Source: Bog-532 sp963720945 (GTDB taxonomy: Bacteria; Actinomycetota; Actinomycetes; Streptosporangiales; Streptosporangiaceae). Taken from it: DNA of 64,000 bases. A program made the translations under genes and the position numbers. The DNA lies in contig CAVRHH010000015.1 in the NCBI GenBank assembly GCA_963720945.1, forward strand, positions 1-64,000. The letters are read 5' to 3'. Below the pieces are notes generated by a model. That model was not told the origin of the DNA. It was given only the letters and a program-made list of their open reading frames with translations, and ran no database searches. Numbering within the stretch: the first letter of the stretch is position 1; every line of letters starts with the position of its first letter. Of the stretch, positions 31,648 through 40,761 are shown one piece after another.

Positions 31648-32824
31648 GGAGCGGGTTCTCGAGGATCTGCGGTCGCGGCTGCGGGCCGCGATCTGGCCGG
31701 AAGATGACGGGAACGAGGACGGGCGCTACGGCGTCCCGAGGGCCTTGCTCCAGGAGCTGGCGCAGTACTGGGCCGAGGAGTACGACTGGCGAGCCGCCGA
31801 GCGAGCAATGAATGCCTACGAGCACTACCTGGTTGACGTGTCCGGCACCCGCGTTCACTTCATGCGCAAGCCGGGCGCCGGGCCCGATCCCACCCCGCTG
31901 ATCCTCAGCCACGGGTGGCCCTGGACCTTCTGGCACTGGTCGAAAGTCATCGACCGGCTCGCAGACCCGGCCGCATTCGGCGGCGACCCGGCGGACGCTT
32001 TCGAGGTGATCGTCCCGTCATTGCCGGGCTTCGGGTACTCGACACCCACCCAGCCGGACATGAACTTCTGGAAGATCGCGGACGTCTGGCACGAGCTGAT
32101 GACCCAGACGCTCGGCCATACCCGGTACGCCGCGGCGGGTTGCGACGTCGGTGCCCTCGTCACGGGACAGCTCGGCCACAAGTACGCCGGCGAGCTGTAC
32201 GGCATCCACATCGGATCAGCCCTGAAACTCGACCTGTTCACCGGCGACCGTGCCTGGGACTTCTCCGGTGGCAGGCCCATCCCGCCCGGGCTACCCGATG
32301 ACCAGCGGCACAGACTGGTCGAAATCGAGCGACGGTTCGCTGTGCACCTCGCCGCGCACGTACTCGCTCCGAGCACACTCGGGTACGGACTGGCCGACTC
32401 CCCAGCCGGCATGCTGGCCTGGATCCTCGAACGATGGATGAACTGGTCCGACAACGGCGGAGACATCTACACCGTTTTCACCCGCGACGACCTGCTCACC
32501 CACGCGACGATCTACTGGACCGGCAACGCCATCGCCAGCTCGATCCGCACGTACGCCAACAACAACCGGTACCCCTGGGCACCCTCCCACGACCGGACGC
32601 CAGTCATCGAGGCACCGACCGGGATCACGTTCGTCGACTACGAGAATCCCCCGGGAGTCAGCAGCCCGGAAGAGCGCATCGAGTCGTTTCTGGCAAGCGA
32701 CCGCGCCGCCTGGTACAACCACGTCAACATCGCCGCCCACCCCCACGGCGGCCACTTCATCCCCTGGGAGATCCCGGAACAATGGACCACCAACCTGGTC
32801 CAGACCTTCAAGCAGGCGAGGTGA
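31601..32824 (+). CDS. Epoxide hydrolase family protein (EHN domain plus alpha/beta hydrolase)
   Basis: 407 residues from the GTG at 31601, with AAAGGAG upstream inside the MarR gene. The EHN N-terminal domain (about 20-110) is followed by an alpha/beta hydrolase core. The oxyanion motif is SHGWPWTFWHW, and nucleophile Asp182 is in AAGCDVGALVTGQLG. SNTWQP-like FGYSTPTQPDM sits between, and the catalytic His lies in AAHPHGGHFIPWE (about 380-385). It opens epoxides by water addition in the cytosol. The GTGA overlap with the next, broken TetR fragment shows that the former operon was longer. Confidence 0.88.
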   Translation: MSTSVNALSPAPIAVEERVLEDLRSRLRAAIWPEDDGNEDGRYGVPRALLQELAQYWAEEYDWRAAERAMNAYEHYLVDVSGTRVHFMRKPGAGPDPTPLILSHGWPWTFWHWSKVIDRLADPAAFGGDPADAFEVIVPSLPGFGYSTPTQPDMNFWKIADVWHELMTQTLGHTRYAAAGCDVGALVTGQLGHKYAGELYGIHIGSALKLDLFTGDRAWDFSGGRPIPPGLPDDQRHRLVEIERRFAVHLAAHVLAPSTLGYGLADSPAGMLAWILERWMNWSDNGGDIYTVFTRDDLLTHATIYWTGNAIASSIRTYANNNRYPWAPSHDRTPVIEAPTGITFVDYENPPGVSSPEERIESFLASDRAAWYNHVNIAAHPHGGHFIPWEIPEQWTTNLVQTFKQAR

Positions 32825-33029
32825 CCGCGCTCGCCGGCGAAGGCGATCCCCCAACCGCGCTGTTCACCTTCCTCACCGAGATGGCCGCGCAGGCCGCGGG
32901 CAAGAAAACCGTCATCGACCTGCAGGCCAGGACCGGAACCGAAATCCAGGTCACGCAATCCGCTGGGGCCTGCGCCACGGGATCGCCGAGCTCCTGGCAC
33001 TGGCCTCGCACGACCGGCAACTTCGCTGA
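32821..33029 (+). pseudogene. TetR-family C-terminal remnant with frameshift
   Basis: From the GTG at 32821 (overlapping the hydrolase stop) the frame reads GDPPTALFTFLTEMAAQAAG and KKTVIDLQARTGTEIQVT, like the ligand domain of SbtR/TetR_C-type regulators. After about 32954 the likely continuation is in another frame, AIRWGLRHGIAELLALASHD then RQLR and TGA at 33027-33029. The DNA-binding domain is missing. This appears to be a deletion plus frameshift remnant of a regulator. Confidence 0.62.
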
Positions 33030-33033
33030 ATTC

Positions 33034-33846
33034 CTACAGGACTTCCTCGGCCACGACCACCATCTCCTCCAGCAACGGGCCGCCGAAGGTCGTCGCCATG
33101 GCCACGTCCGAGGCGTCCCGGCCCCGGCCGATCACGATGCGCCCCTTGCGCCGCTGGTTGTTGCGCGGGTCGAAGGTCCACCACCGGTCGCCCAGCCAGA
33201 CCTCCATCCACGCCGCGAAGTCCATCGGCGCCGGATCGGGCGGTACGTCCATGTCCGGCAGGTACCCGAACACGTACCGGCCCGGGATGTTCAGCGCGCG
33301 GCAGAACGAGATCGCCAGGTGCGTGAAGTCACGGCAGACCCCGCGCCCGGACGCGTAGACGTCGGCCGCCGTCGAGGTCGGCGTCGAGCTGCCGTAGGCG
33401 AACGTGAGGTGGCCGTGCACGTAGTCGCAGATCGCCTGCACGCGGCGGTAGCCAGGCGCCAGCCCGCCGAACTGGGACCACGCCTCGTCGCCGAGCACGT
33501 CCGGCAGGCAGTACCGGCTGGGCAGCGTGTAGATCAGCGTGTCATCGGGCAGCGCATCCGGCGGGATCTCCGGCGCGCCGACGTCGGCGTCCTCGGCCGC
33601 GTCCGGGACGGTGGCCACGGCGGCGTAGCGGAAGTGTGACCGGCCGGGCGGCAGGATCGCCCGGGTGCACGGGTTTCCGTAGAGGTCGGTGTAGTCCCGC
33701 AGCGCCATCTCCGGCTCGGACTCCAGCTCCTCGCCGGCCAGCGTGATGTCCGGGTCGTTGTGCGGCTGAACGTGAAAGACGACGGGCGTGCCGATCTCGG
33801 CCACGTACGTGAAGGTGCACCCGATCCGGATCCGCCGCGTCTGCAT
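33034..33846 (-). CDS. Transglutaminase-like protein
   Basis: 270 residues. The N-terminal beta-rich half (TFTYVAEIGTPVVFHVQPHN) is typical of this bacterial family. The transglutaminase core has the catalytic Cys in SGRGVCRDFTHLAISFCRAL and the Asp-containing WWTFDPRNNQRRKGRIVIGR. The position where many relatives have His-Ala-Trp reads DFAAWMEVW, so the standard His of the triad is not obvious. The role is probably proteolytic or structural. The stop lies 5 bp from the TetR remnant on the other strand. Confidence 0.82.
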   Translation of the reverse strand: MQTRRIRIGCTFTYVAEIGTPVVFHVQPHNDPDITLAGEELESEPEMALRDYTDLYGNPCTRAILPPGRSHFRYAAVATVPDAAEDADVGAPEIPPDALPDDTLIYTLPSRYCLPDVLGDEAWSQFGGLAPGYRRVQAICDYVHGHLTFAYGSSTPTSTAADVYASGRGVCRDFTHLAISFCRALNIPGRYVFGYLPDMDVPPDPAPMDFAAWMEVWLGDRWWTFDPRNNQRRKGRIVIGRGRDASDVAMATTFGGPLLEEMVVVAEEVL

Positions 33847-34010
33847 CGTCCCATCCTCGTGGCCCGATGTTTCCGGCCGGTTACCGGGTGCCCGGTATGC
33901 CCGGATGCGCCGGGCGGCGCCAGCGTCCGCCAGGCCCGGTGTCGCGCCGGGCGTCCCGCCTCATCCGCCCTGGTCTAGCTGTCGCGACGGGACGGGCATA
34001 TCGTCACGGC

Positions 34011-34679
34011 ATGAGCGAAAGGCTGCCGCTGTTCCCGCTCGGCACCGTTCTGTTCCCCGGCCTGCTGCTGCCCCTGCACATCTTCGAGGACCGCTACCGC
34101 CAGCTCGTGCACGAACTGCTGGACGGCCCGGAACCGCGCCGGTTCGGGGTCATCGCCATCAGGAAGGGGCGGGAGACCGGTATCGAGGGCGTCTCGTCGC
34201 TGTACGAGGTGGGCTGCACCGCGACGCTGCGCGAGACTGAGGAGCACGACGACGGCCGGTTCAACCTGGTCACCGTGGGTACCGAACGGTTCCGGCTGGA
34301 GCGGCTGGACGAGTCGCGCCCCTACCTGCAGGGCGACGTGGAGTTCCTGGCCGAGGACGCGGGCGATTCGGCCGAGGCCGGGCGCGCCGCCAGCCTCGTC
34401 GCCGCCTCGTTCCGCGACTACCTCGCGGCCCTCGCCGCGCGCGGGCTGGCCCAGGTCACCGTCCCCGAACTGCCCGAAGAACCCGTCCTGCTGTCCTACC
34501 TGGTCGCGGCGACCATGATCATTGACCTGCCGGACCGCCAGGGCCTGCTGGCCGAGCCGGACTCGCTGAGCCGGTTGACGGCCGAACGGGCTTTGCTGCA
34601 GCGTGAGACGACGATGCTGCGTACCCTCACCGCCCGCCCAGCGCCCGACCTCCGCTACGCGCCCTACAACCCGAACTAA
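34011..34679 (+). CDS. LON substrate-binding-domain protein
   Basis: 222 residues from the ATG at 34011. TATCGT (33999-34004) is 6 bp upstream, a leaderless arrangement. The N-terminal LON domain covers most of the protein: LPLFPLGTVLFPGLLLPLHI, FEDRYRQLV, FGVIAIRKGRETG and the C-terminal PELPEEPVLLSYLVAATMII plus LLQRETTMLRTL. It has no ATPase or protease domain, as in stand-alone actinobacterial LonN proteins of unknown function. Confidence 0.88.
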   Translation: MSERLPLFPLGTVLFPGLLLPLHIFEDRYRQLVHELLDGPEPRRFGVIAIRKGRETGIEGVSSLYEVGCTATLRETEEHDDGRFNLVTVGTERFRLERLDESRPYLQGDVEFLAEDAGDSAEAGRAASLVAASFRDYLAALAARGLAQVTVPELPEEPVLLSYLVAATMIIDLPDRQGLLAEPDSLSRLTAERALLQRETTMLRTLTARPAPDLRYAPYNPN

Positions 34680-35085
34680 CATCCCGGCCAGCTGAACTAG
34701 GCGAGGTCCGGTCCCTTACGGCCGCTCATGCATGCCGGCGACCCCGCCGTCCTCGGGCGGCTGATGTCACTCATCGGCAACCCCGACCCCGACTTCGCCA
34801 TCGTTACCCCATAGCGGCGCGCTTGCCCCGGACTCCATCAGCGAGCCGAGTCAGGCGGAGACCGCTAGCCCGAAGTTACTTGGCGGTGGCACGCCACTCG
34901 CGGCGCTGACCTGGGCCTTCGCGAGCTCCAGGGTCATGTCTTCTGGCTACATGTCTGACCAGCACAAACTCCCATCATGGTAGCCGGTCGTGGTCGCGGA
35001 TTTTCTGTGCAGAAAAACTTTGGTCTCTTCGGCGTTATCGCAGGTCAGGGCTCAGATATCTACACATAGTGACGGTAACTTCGGG
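34680..35085. other. Intergenic region with possible small remnants
   Basis: No confident gene in 406 bp. A 28-codon open frame at 34728-34814, with MHAGDPAVLGRLMSLIGNPD and DFAIVTP, has coding-like third positions but no ribosome binding site, and may be a protein remnant. The half near 34980-35085 is A/T-richer and may hold the end signals of the GH3 gene and a promoter. Confidence 0.45.
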
Positions 35086-37773
35086 CTAGCTGACGCTCAC
35101 CGGGACCGACAACGGAAGATCCCGCGACGACCGGCCGACCTGCACGGTGAACTGGCCGCCCGGCCAGGCCCAGCGCGCGTCCTGCTCGTCGTACCGGGCG
35201 AAGGCGCGGGCCGGGATGCGCAGCCGGACCTCGGCCGTCTCACCCGGCGCGGCCGCCGCCGCCCCGAACGCGGCCAGCGTACGGACCGGCCGCCGCCCGG
35301 CGCCGTCCCCGGCCTCCGCCCCGAGTCTGGCCTCCGCCCCGAGTCTGGCCCCTGACGGGGCCGCCACGTACGCCTGGACGACCTCCCGGCCTGGCCGCGT
35401 CCCGGTGTTCCGCACCACGACCCGGACCTCCGCGTCCTCGCCCGCGCGGATCCGGGCCGGGCCGCGGGCCGACTCCAGCGCCCAGGTGGTGTAGCCGAGG
35501 CCGTGGCCGAACGGGAAGCGCGGGGACGTCCCGGCCCGGTCGAAGCCGCGGTACCCGGTGAGCAGCCCCTCGGAGTAACGCAGCTGGCCGTCGCGCGGGA
35601 CCGCGTGCAGTACCGGGCAGTCGGCCTCGGCGGCCGGCAGCGTGACCGGCAGCCGGCCGCCCGGCTCCACCGCGCCGAGCAGCACGTCGGCCAGGGCGTC
35701 GCCCATGGCCTGGCCGCCCAGCCAGGCGTACCCCACCGCGGCAACCTCGTCCGCCCACGGCATCAGCACCGGCATGCCCGCGTTGACGACCACGATCGTC
35801 CGGTCGTTGACCGCCGCCACCCGGCGCACCAGCTCATCCTGGCGGCCGGTCAGCGCCAGCCCGGGCCGGTCGAACCCCTCGCTTTCCGCGGCCGGCGCCG
35901 ACCCCACGATGACGATGGCCGCGTCCGCGCCGCGCGCGGCCTGCTCGGCCGACGCCAGCAGCGCGTCCTCGTCGGGCGCAGGGACCACGCCCAGCCGGAT
36001 GGACACCGGGCCGGGCGCCCCGCCCGACGGCAGCAGGGCCACCTCGATCTCGGCTTCCTGACCGGCGCGCAGCGCAACGGTGGCACGGATCTCGCCGGGG
36101 CGGACCATTGCCTCGACCGGGTCGGCCGGATCGGGGGTGGTGCCTTCGATGAGTCCCGTTCCGTTCATGGACAACGCCAGCTGGCCGACACCGCCAGCGC
36201 CGATCAGATGCGCGCCGTCGCGGTCCGCGCGGAACCGGGCCCGCAGCAGGATCCGGCCCTGGCCACCCCAGCCGATCCCGTCCGGGAGGCCCTCCCACCA
36301 GGTGAACATGGTGGCCGTGCGGTGTTCCGCCGCGATCAGGCGGCCGTCCGGGTCGCGGAACTCCAGCCGCGTGCCGGGCTCGCCCGTCTCCGGGTCGGTC
36401 AGCGAGCCGGGCGGCGGCTCGGGGACCGCCTCCCAGGTGATGCAGCCCGGTTCGGCGGTCACCTGCGCGCGCCCGGCCAGCGCCGTGCGCAGCGCGTCGG
36501 CCGGGCGGGACACGCTGACCTGGTTGACGGCCGCGCTGCCGCCACCCTGGGTGACGGGGGCCACCGCGTTGGGGCCGATGACGGCCAGCGTGCGCAGCGT
36601 GCCCGGGTCGAGGGGGAGCACCCCCCGGGGGTTGGCCAGCAGCGTGAACGCCGCCGCCGCGGCCCGCCGCAGCAGCGCCGGGTCCGCAAGCGAGCCCGGG
36701 GCCGCGTGGCCGTTCCGGTGCCCGCCGGGCCCGTCCAGCGCGCCGACCCGGCGGGCCAGGTGCAGGACCCGCCGGACCTTGTCGTCCACCACGGCGTCCG
36801 GGATCCGGCCGGCCCGCACGGCTTCCGCCAGCCGGTCGCCCCACGGCCCGGACGGGCCGGGCATGGCCAGGTCGAGCCCGGCCGCCGCGGTCTCGTCGGT
36901 GCTGCGGGCCGCGTGCCAGTCCGACACGACGACGCCGCCGAACCCCCATTCGTCCTTGAGCACGCCGGTCAGCAGCGGGCCGTTTTCCGTCATGGTGGCC
37001 CCGTTGACGGAGTTGTAGCCGGCCATCACGGCCAGCACCCCGGCCTCCCGGACGACCGCCTCGAACGGGACCAGGTACAGTTCACGCAGCACGTGCGGCG
37101 CCACCCGGACGTTGCAGGTCCAGCGCTGCGTCTCGGAGTCGTTGCAGATGAAGTGCTTGGCTGCGCACGCCACCCCGGCGCTCTGCACGCCGCGGACGTA
37201 GGCCACTGCGATCCGCGCGGTCAGCACCGGGTCTTCGGCGAAGCACTCGAAGCCGCGGCCGCCGAGCGGCGTGCGCATCAGGTGAATGGTCGGCGCCAGC
37301 AGCACGTCGATGCCCTTGCCGCGTGCTTCGGCCCCGAGGGCCGCGGCGACCTCCGCGACCAGTTCGGGATCCCAGGTCGCGCCGAGCGCCGACGGGCACG
37401 GCAGGCTGGACGACGGGGCCCGCTCGTCCATGGCGATGCCGCGCACCCCGGCGGGGCCGTCGGAGAACGCCATCGGCCGCAGGCCGGCCGTGGCGTCGCC
37501 CGCCGTCCGCCAGTTGTCCGCCCCGGTGAGCAGGCGCACCCGGACGTCGAGCGGCAGCGGGGCGGCCAGCGGCAGCGGGACGTCGAGCGGCAGCGGGACG
37601 TCGAGGGACGGCGGGACGTCGAGGGGAGCGGCCAGCGGCGGCGGGACATCGGGGGGAGCGGCGGGCGGCAGCGGGCCGCCGAGCGAAGCGGCAGGCGGCA
37701 GCGAGGCTGGGTGAGCCCTGCGGGCGGGTTCCGTGCCAGGGCACGGAACCCGCCCGTCGCGGGAGTTATCCAT
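35086..37773 (-). CDS. Glycoside hydrolase family 3 beta-glycosidase with PA14-like insertion
   Basis: 895 residues. After a roughly 75-residue Pro/Leu/Asp-rich leader with a DVPLPL-type repeat, the GH3 barrel starts near VRLLTGADNWRT. AFSDGPAGVRGI, CAAKHFICNDSE and the nucleophile Asp in GGVVVSDWHAARS are clear. The second GH3 domain, a PA14-like insert (TATMFTWWEGLPDGIGWGG) and a C-terminal fibronectin-III-like domain (GREVVQAYVAAPSG) follow. There is no signal peptide, so it should be cytosolic. It is last in the LacI-Opp transporter cluster and likely hydrolyses the imported beta-linked oligosaccharide. The translation start is uncertain because GGAGG lies 20 bp upstream. Confidence 0.9.
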   Translation of the reverse strand: MDNSRDGRVPCPGTEPARRAHPASLPPAASLGGPLPPAAPPDVPPPLAAPLDVPPSLDVPLPLDVPLPLAAPLPLDVRVRLLTGADNWRTAGDATAGLRPMAFSDGPAGVRGIAMDERAPSSSLPCPSALGATWDPELVAEVAAALGAEARGKGIDVLLAPTIHLMRTPLGGRGFECFAEDPVLTARIAVAYVRGVQSAGVACAAKHFICNDSETQRWTCNVRVAPHVLRELYLVPFEAVVREAGVLAVMAGYNSVNGATMTENGPLLTGVLKDEWGFGGVVVSDWHAARSTDETAAAGLDLAMPGPSGPWGDRLAEAVRAGRIPDAVVDDKVRRVLHLARRVGALDGPGGHRNGHAAPGSLADPALLRRAAAAAFTLLANPRGVLPLDPGTLRTLAVIGPNAVAPVTQGGGSAAVNQVSVSRPADALRTALAGRAQVTAEPGCITWEAVPEPPPGSLTDPETGEPGTRLEFRDPDGRLIAAEHRTATMFTWWEGLPDGIGWGGQGRILLRARFRADRDGAHLIGAGGVGQLALSMNGTGLIEGTTPDPADPVEAMVRPGEIRATVALRAGQEAEIEVALLPSGGAPGPVSIRLGVVPAPDEDALLASAEQAARGADAAIVIVGSAPAAESEGFDRPGLALTGRQDELVRRVAAVNDRTIVVVNAGMPVLMPWADEVAAVGYAWLGGQAMGDALADVLLGAVEPGGRLPVTLPAAEADCPVLHAVPRDGQLRYSEGLLTGYRGFDRAGTSPRFPFGHGLGYTTWALESARGPARIRAGEDAEVRVVVRNTGTRPGREVVQAYVAAPSGARLGAEARLGAEAGDGAGRRPVRTLAAFGAAAAAPGETAEVRLRIPARAFARYDEQDARWAWPGGQFTVQVGRSSRDLPLSVPVSVS

Positions 37774-37809
37774 CAGGTGATCCGGTCGGTTATTCCTCCA
37801 GCTCCCAGG

Positions 37810-39498
37810 TCAGGATGCGGCCTTGAGATGCATCAGGGTGTAGCCGACCTCCGGGTCGTCCGGCGACGGGTCCATGTACGGGTCGGACTGGCTGGGCCAG
37901 CCGGTGATCCGCGCCGTGCTGTACTCGTTCCAGTCGGCCCCGTACAGCAGCGGGATGGTCGGCATCTGAGTGGATTCGATGGTCTCCAGCTTCTGCAGAT
38001 CGGTGGTCTGCGTCGCGGTGTCGTTGGTGTTCTCGAACTGGGTGATCGCCGCCTGGGCCTGGGAGTTGCTGTAGCGGCCGTAGTTCGACGTCGCGCTCTG
38101 GCCCAGCGGGGCACCAATGCTGGAGTCCATCCAGTACTGGTACTGGCCGAACGGGAACGGGTCGGCTGCGCCGCCCACACCGCCGCCCCAGTGCACCATC
38201 GTCTGGAAGTTGCCGTCAGCGGCGTCGGTGAACCAAGCCGGTGCGGCCACGCCGTCGACCGTCGCGTTGATGCCGACCGCCTTGAGCTGGCCCGCGATCA
38301 GCTGCGCGTCCGCGTAGTAGTCGGTGAACGCGGTCGGGTCCTCGACCTGGAAGGAGATCTCCTGGCCGTTCTTGGCCCACATGCCCTTGCTGTCCTTGCT
38401 GTAGCCGTCACCGGACAGCAGCGAGGACACCTTGCTGGCGTCGGCCGAGGCGGAGATGTCGTTGGCCAGTGACGACGCCAGGGACTGCTGCTGGGTCGGC
38501 AGGATCAGGCCGCTGGAGGAGGTCGCGGGCGCCTCGTACCCGTACTCGCCCTTGCTGCTGAGCTCCTGGCGGTTGATGCCGGCGCTGATCGCCTGCCGCA
38601 CCTTCGGGTCGGCCAGCGGGCCGCCCTTGGCCACGTTGACCCACAGCGTCACCGTGTTGCCACCGGGGAACCAGTAGTGGTTGTGCGCCGGGTCCTTGCT
38701 CACGTACAGCGACTGCAGGGACGGGATCTCGTTGCCGGCCCAGTCGAGCTGACCGGCCGCCAGCGCGGTCGTCGCGGCCGTGTTACCCGAGTAGTAGGGG
38801 ATCTGGACGGTGGAGATCGGCGGCGTGCCGCCCCAGTAGTGCGGGTTCGCGGTGAACGTGACCAGCTGCGTGGTGAACGACTTCAGCACGTACGGGCCGG
38901 TGCCGACCGGCTTGGCCACGGTCGCGGTGGGCAGGTTGCTGATCGAGGAGAACACGTGCTTGGGCACGATGAACGTGTCGCCGGCGATGGCGAAGATGTT
39001 CGCGTACTGCGCCGCCTTGAAGTTCAGCACCACGGTCGAGCTGTCTGGGGTAGTGACGCTGGACAGCGCGGGCACGCCGCTGTAGTTGGCGGCCGCGTTG
39101 CTGTTGATTGTGTTGAACGTGTAGGCGACGTCGGCGCTGGAGAACGGCTGGCCGTCACTGAACTTGACGCCCGTGCGCAGGTCCACGGTCAGCGTCTTGC
39201 CGCCGTTGGACCAGGTGTAGCTCTTGCCAAGCATCGGGTGGTAGACGCCGGGCTGCAGCGCGTCGAACTCGAACAGCGGCTCGTACGTGAGGCTGCGCAC
39301 GTTCGCCTGGGTGCCGAGCGAGTTCGCGTCGAACGGGTTGAAGTTCTGCGTGAACGTGACGCCGGTGACCGATTCCTCGGTGAGCGTCACCGACTTCGAA
39401 GAGGTGGAGCCGCTGCCGCTGTGACTGCTTGAGCAGGCCGCGACCCCCAGACCGAGGGCCATCGCTACGGCGATGCCCTTTATGTATCTGTGACTCAT
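37810..39498 (-). CDS. Extracellular solute-binding lipoprotein, SBP family 5 (Opp/Dpp type)
   Basis: 562 residues from the ATG at 39496-39498, with TTGGAG upstream. The lipoprotein signal has a Lys, a hydrophobic core and the lipobox LGVAAC with the lipidated Cys22, then a Ser/Gly linker. The mature part shows family-5 features: SLTYEPLFEFDALQ, WSNGGKTLTVDLRTGVKFSD, GTGPYVLKSF and PKVRQAISAGINRQEL. In actinobacteria and thermophiles, Opp-type binding proteins often bind oligosaccharides instead of peptides. The LacI and GH3 neighbours favour that here. Confidence 0.9.
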   Translation of the reverse strand: MSHRYIKGIAVAMALGLGVAACSSSHSGSGSTSSKSVTLTEESVTGVTFTQNFNPFDANSLGTQANVRSLTYEPLFEFDALQPGVYHPMLGKSYTWSNGGKTLTVDLRTGVKFSDGQPFSSADVAYTFNTINSNAAANYSGVPALSSVTTPDSSTVVLNFKAAQYANIFAIAGDTFIVPKHVFSSISNLPTATVAKPVGTGPYVLKSFTTQLVTFTANPHYWGGTPPISTVQIPYYSGNTAATTALAAGQLDWAGNEIPSLQSLYVSKDPAHNHYWFPGGNTVTLWVNVAKGGPLADPKVRQAISAGINRQELSSKGEYGYEAPATSSSGLILPTQQQSLASSLANDISASADASKVSSLLSGDGYSKDSKGMWAKNGQEISFQVEDPTAFTDYYADAQLIAGQLKAVGINATVDGVAAPAWFTDAADGNFQTMVHWGGGVGGAADPFPFGQYQYWMDSSIGAPLGQSATSNYGRYSNSQAQAAITQFENTNDTATQTTDLQKLETIESTQMPTIPLLYGADWNEYSTARITGWPSQSDPYMDPSPDDPEVGYTLMHLKAAS

Positions 39499-39520
39499 TG
39501 TCCTAAACTCCAAGGTGCCC

Positions 39521-39639
39521 GGCCGGTTCTTCACCGGCCAGCGTTGTTGACCGTGTCGGGGTCTCTTTCGCCAGTAGTGCGGTGCGGGGCCGGCCGGGCG
39601 CACGGCCGGTCCGCGAGGCGCCCGCCCGCGGGCGGGCGC
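39521..39639 (-). promoter_or_regulatory. Two strong stems between the ATPase and binding-protein genes
   Basis: A 22-bp perfect palindrome, GCGCCCGCCCG/CGGGCGGGCGC (39618-39639), lies 40 bp after the ATPase stop, and GGCCGGT-tcttc-ACCGGCC (39521-39539) lies in the leader of the binding-protein gene. The first may act as a partial terminator or mRNA-end-stabilising stem, and the second may stabilise the 5' end of the binding-protein message, whose product is needed in excess. TATAT at about 39641 could belong to a separate promoter. Confidence 0.6.
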
Positions 39640-39678
39640 GGTATATGTCGCTAAGCGGTGGTCCGGCTCACTAGCTCA

Positions 39679-40761
39679 TCAGTCCTCCTTCGGTGGACTC
39701 ACGCGGCGGGATGGTTCCGTGGCCGGCGCCGGGTCTGCGAGGCGGGCCTGAGTGGGTCTCAGGTCGCTGACATGCAGCCAGCAGGCGGCGGAATGGCCGG
39801 GGGATACCTGCACGCTGGGCGGCCGCTGCTCCGAGCAGATGGCCATGGCGTGCGGGCAGCGAGGGTGGAAACGGCAGCCGGACGGGGGCGACACCAGGCT
39901 GGGCGGTGCCCCGCGGCCGGCCAGGGACGGCGGACCGGCGCGCGCCGGATCGGGCGCCGCCGACAGCAGGAGCTGGGTGTACGGGTGCGCGGGCGCGTCG
40001 GTCAGCTCGGTGGCCGGCGCGGACTCGACCAGCTCACCCGCGTACATGACGACGATCGTGTCGGCCAGGTAGCGCGCCGAGGCGATGTCGTGCGTGACGT
40101 ACAGGATGGCCAGCCGGGAGGTGTCGCGCAGGTCGGCGAGCAGGTTGAGCACGCCGAGCCGGATAGACACGTCCAGCATCGACACCGGCTCGTCGGCGAG
40201 CAGCACGTCCGGCTGGACGGCCAGCGCCCGGGCGATTGCCACCCGCTGGCGCTGCCCGCCGGACAGCTCGTGCGGGTATTTGTCGATAAACCGGTCCGGC
40301 GGGTCGAGCGCGACGCGGCGCAGCAGGCCGGCGATCGCCTCGCCTTCGTTGTCGCCGGCCAGGTGGTGGATCTTCAGCGGCCGGCTGAGGTGGTAGCGGA
40401 CGGAATGCACCGGGTTCAGCGACGCGAACGGGTCCTGCAGCACGAGCTGCACCCGGCCCGCGTACGCCTGCCGGTGCCGCTGGCTGAGCGGTTGCGGGTC
40501 CCCGTCAAGCAGCAGCTCGCCCGAGGTCGGGGTGATGATCCGGGCCAGCATCCGCGCCAGCGTGGACTTTCCCGAGCCGCTTTCGCCGACGACCGCCGTC
40601 ACCGACGAGCGCGCCAGCGTGATCGACACGTCCTCGACCGCGTGCACGGCGCCGCGGCCGCGCAGGCCACGCCGCACCCGGAACAGCTTGGTCAGGTGGC
40701 GCGCCTCCAGGGCCGGTGTGTCCGTGCCGGCCGGCGCCGGGGTGGCCAGGGTTTCGGTCAT
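39679..40761 (-). CDS. Opp-type ABC transporter ATPase, second (OppF-like)
   Basis: 360 residues from the ATG at 40759-40761 (ATGA overlap with the preceding ATPase). Walker A is GESGSGKST, the Q-loop region VQLVLQDPFASLNP, the signature ELSGGQRQRVAIARAL, Walker B VLLADEPVSMLD and the H-loop YVTHDIASARYL. The C-terminal oligo_HPY motif is GCRFHPRCPHA. It pairs with the 40758-42170 product to energise the permease pair. Confidence 0.93.
   Translation of the reverse strand: MTETLATPAPAGTDTPALEARHLTKLFRVRRGLRGRGAVHAVEDVSITLARSSVTAVVGESGSGKSTLARMLARIITPTSGELLLDGDPQPLSQRHRQAYAGRVQLVLQDPFASLNPVHSVRYHLSRPLKIHHLAGDNEGEAIAGLLRRVALDPPDRFIDKYPHELSGGQRQRVAIARALAVQPDVLLADEPVSMLDVSIRLGVLNLLADLRDTSRLAILYVTHDIASARYLADTIVVMYAGELVESAPATELTDAPAHPYTQLLLSAAPDPARAGPPSLAGRGAPPSLVSPPSGCRFHPRCPHAMAICSEQRPPSVQVSPGHSAACWLHVSDLRPTQARLADPAPATEPSRRVSPPKED

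Noticed and set aside
34728..34814. A 28-codon open frame after the LON-domain gene
   Set aside because: Coding-like composition but no ribosome binding site or recognised family; left as an unexplained remnant.
35503..38472. A 989-residue plus-strand open frame
   Set aside because: Antisense of the GH3 and binding-protein genes, with Arg/His/Gly-rich composition and no recognisable domain.
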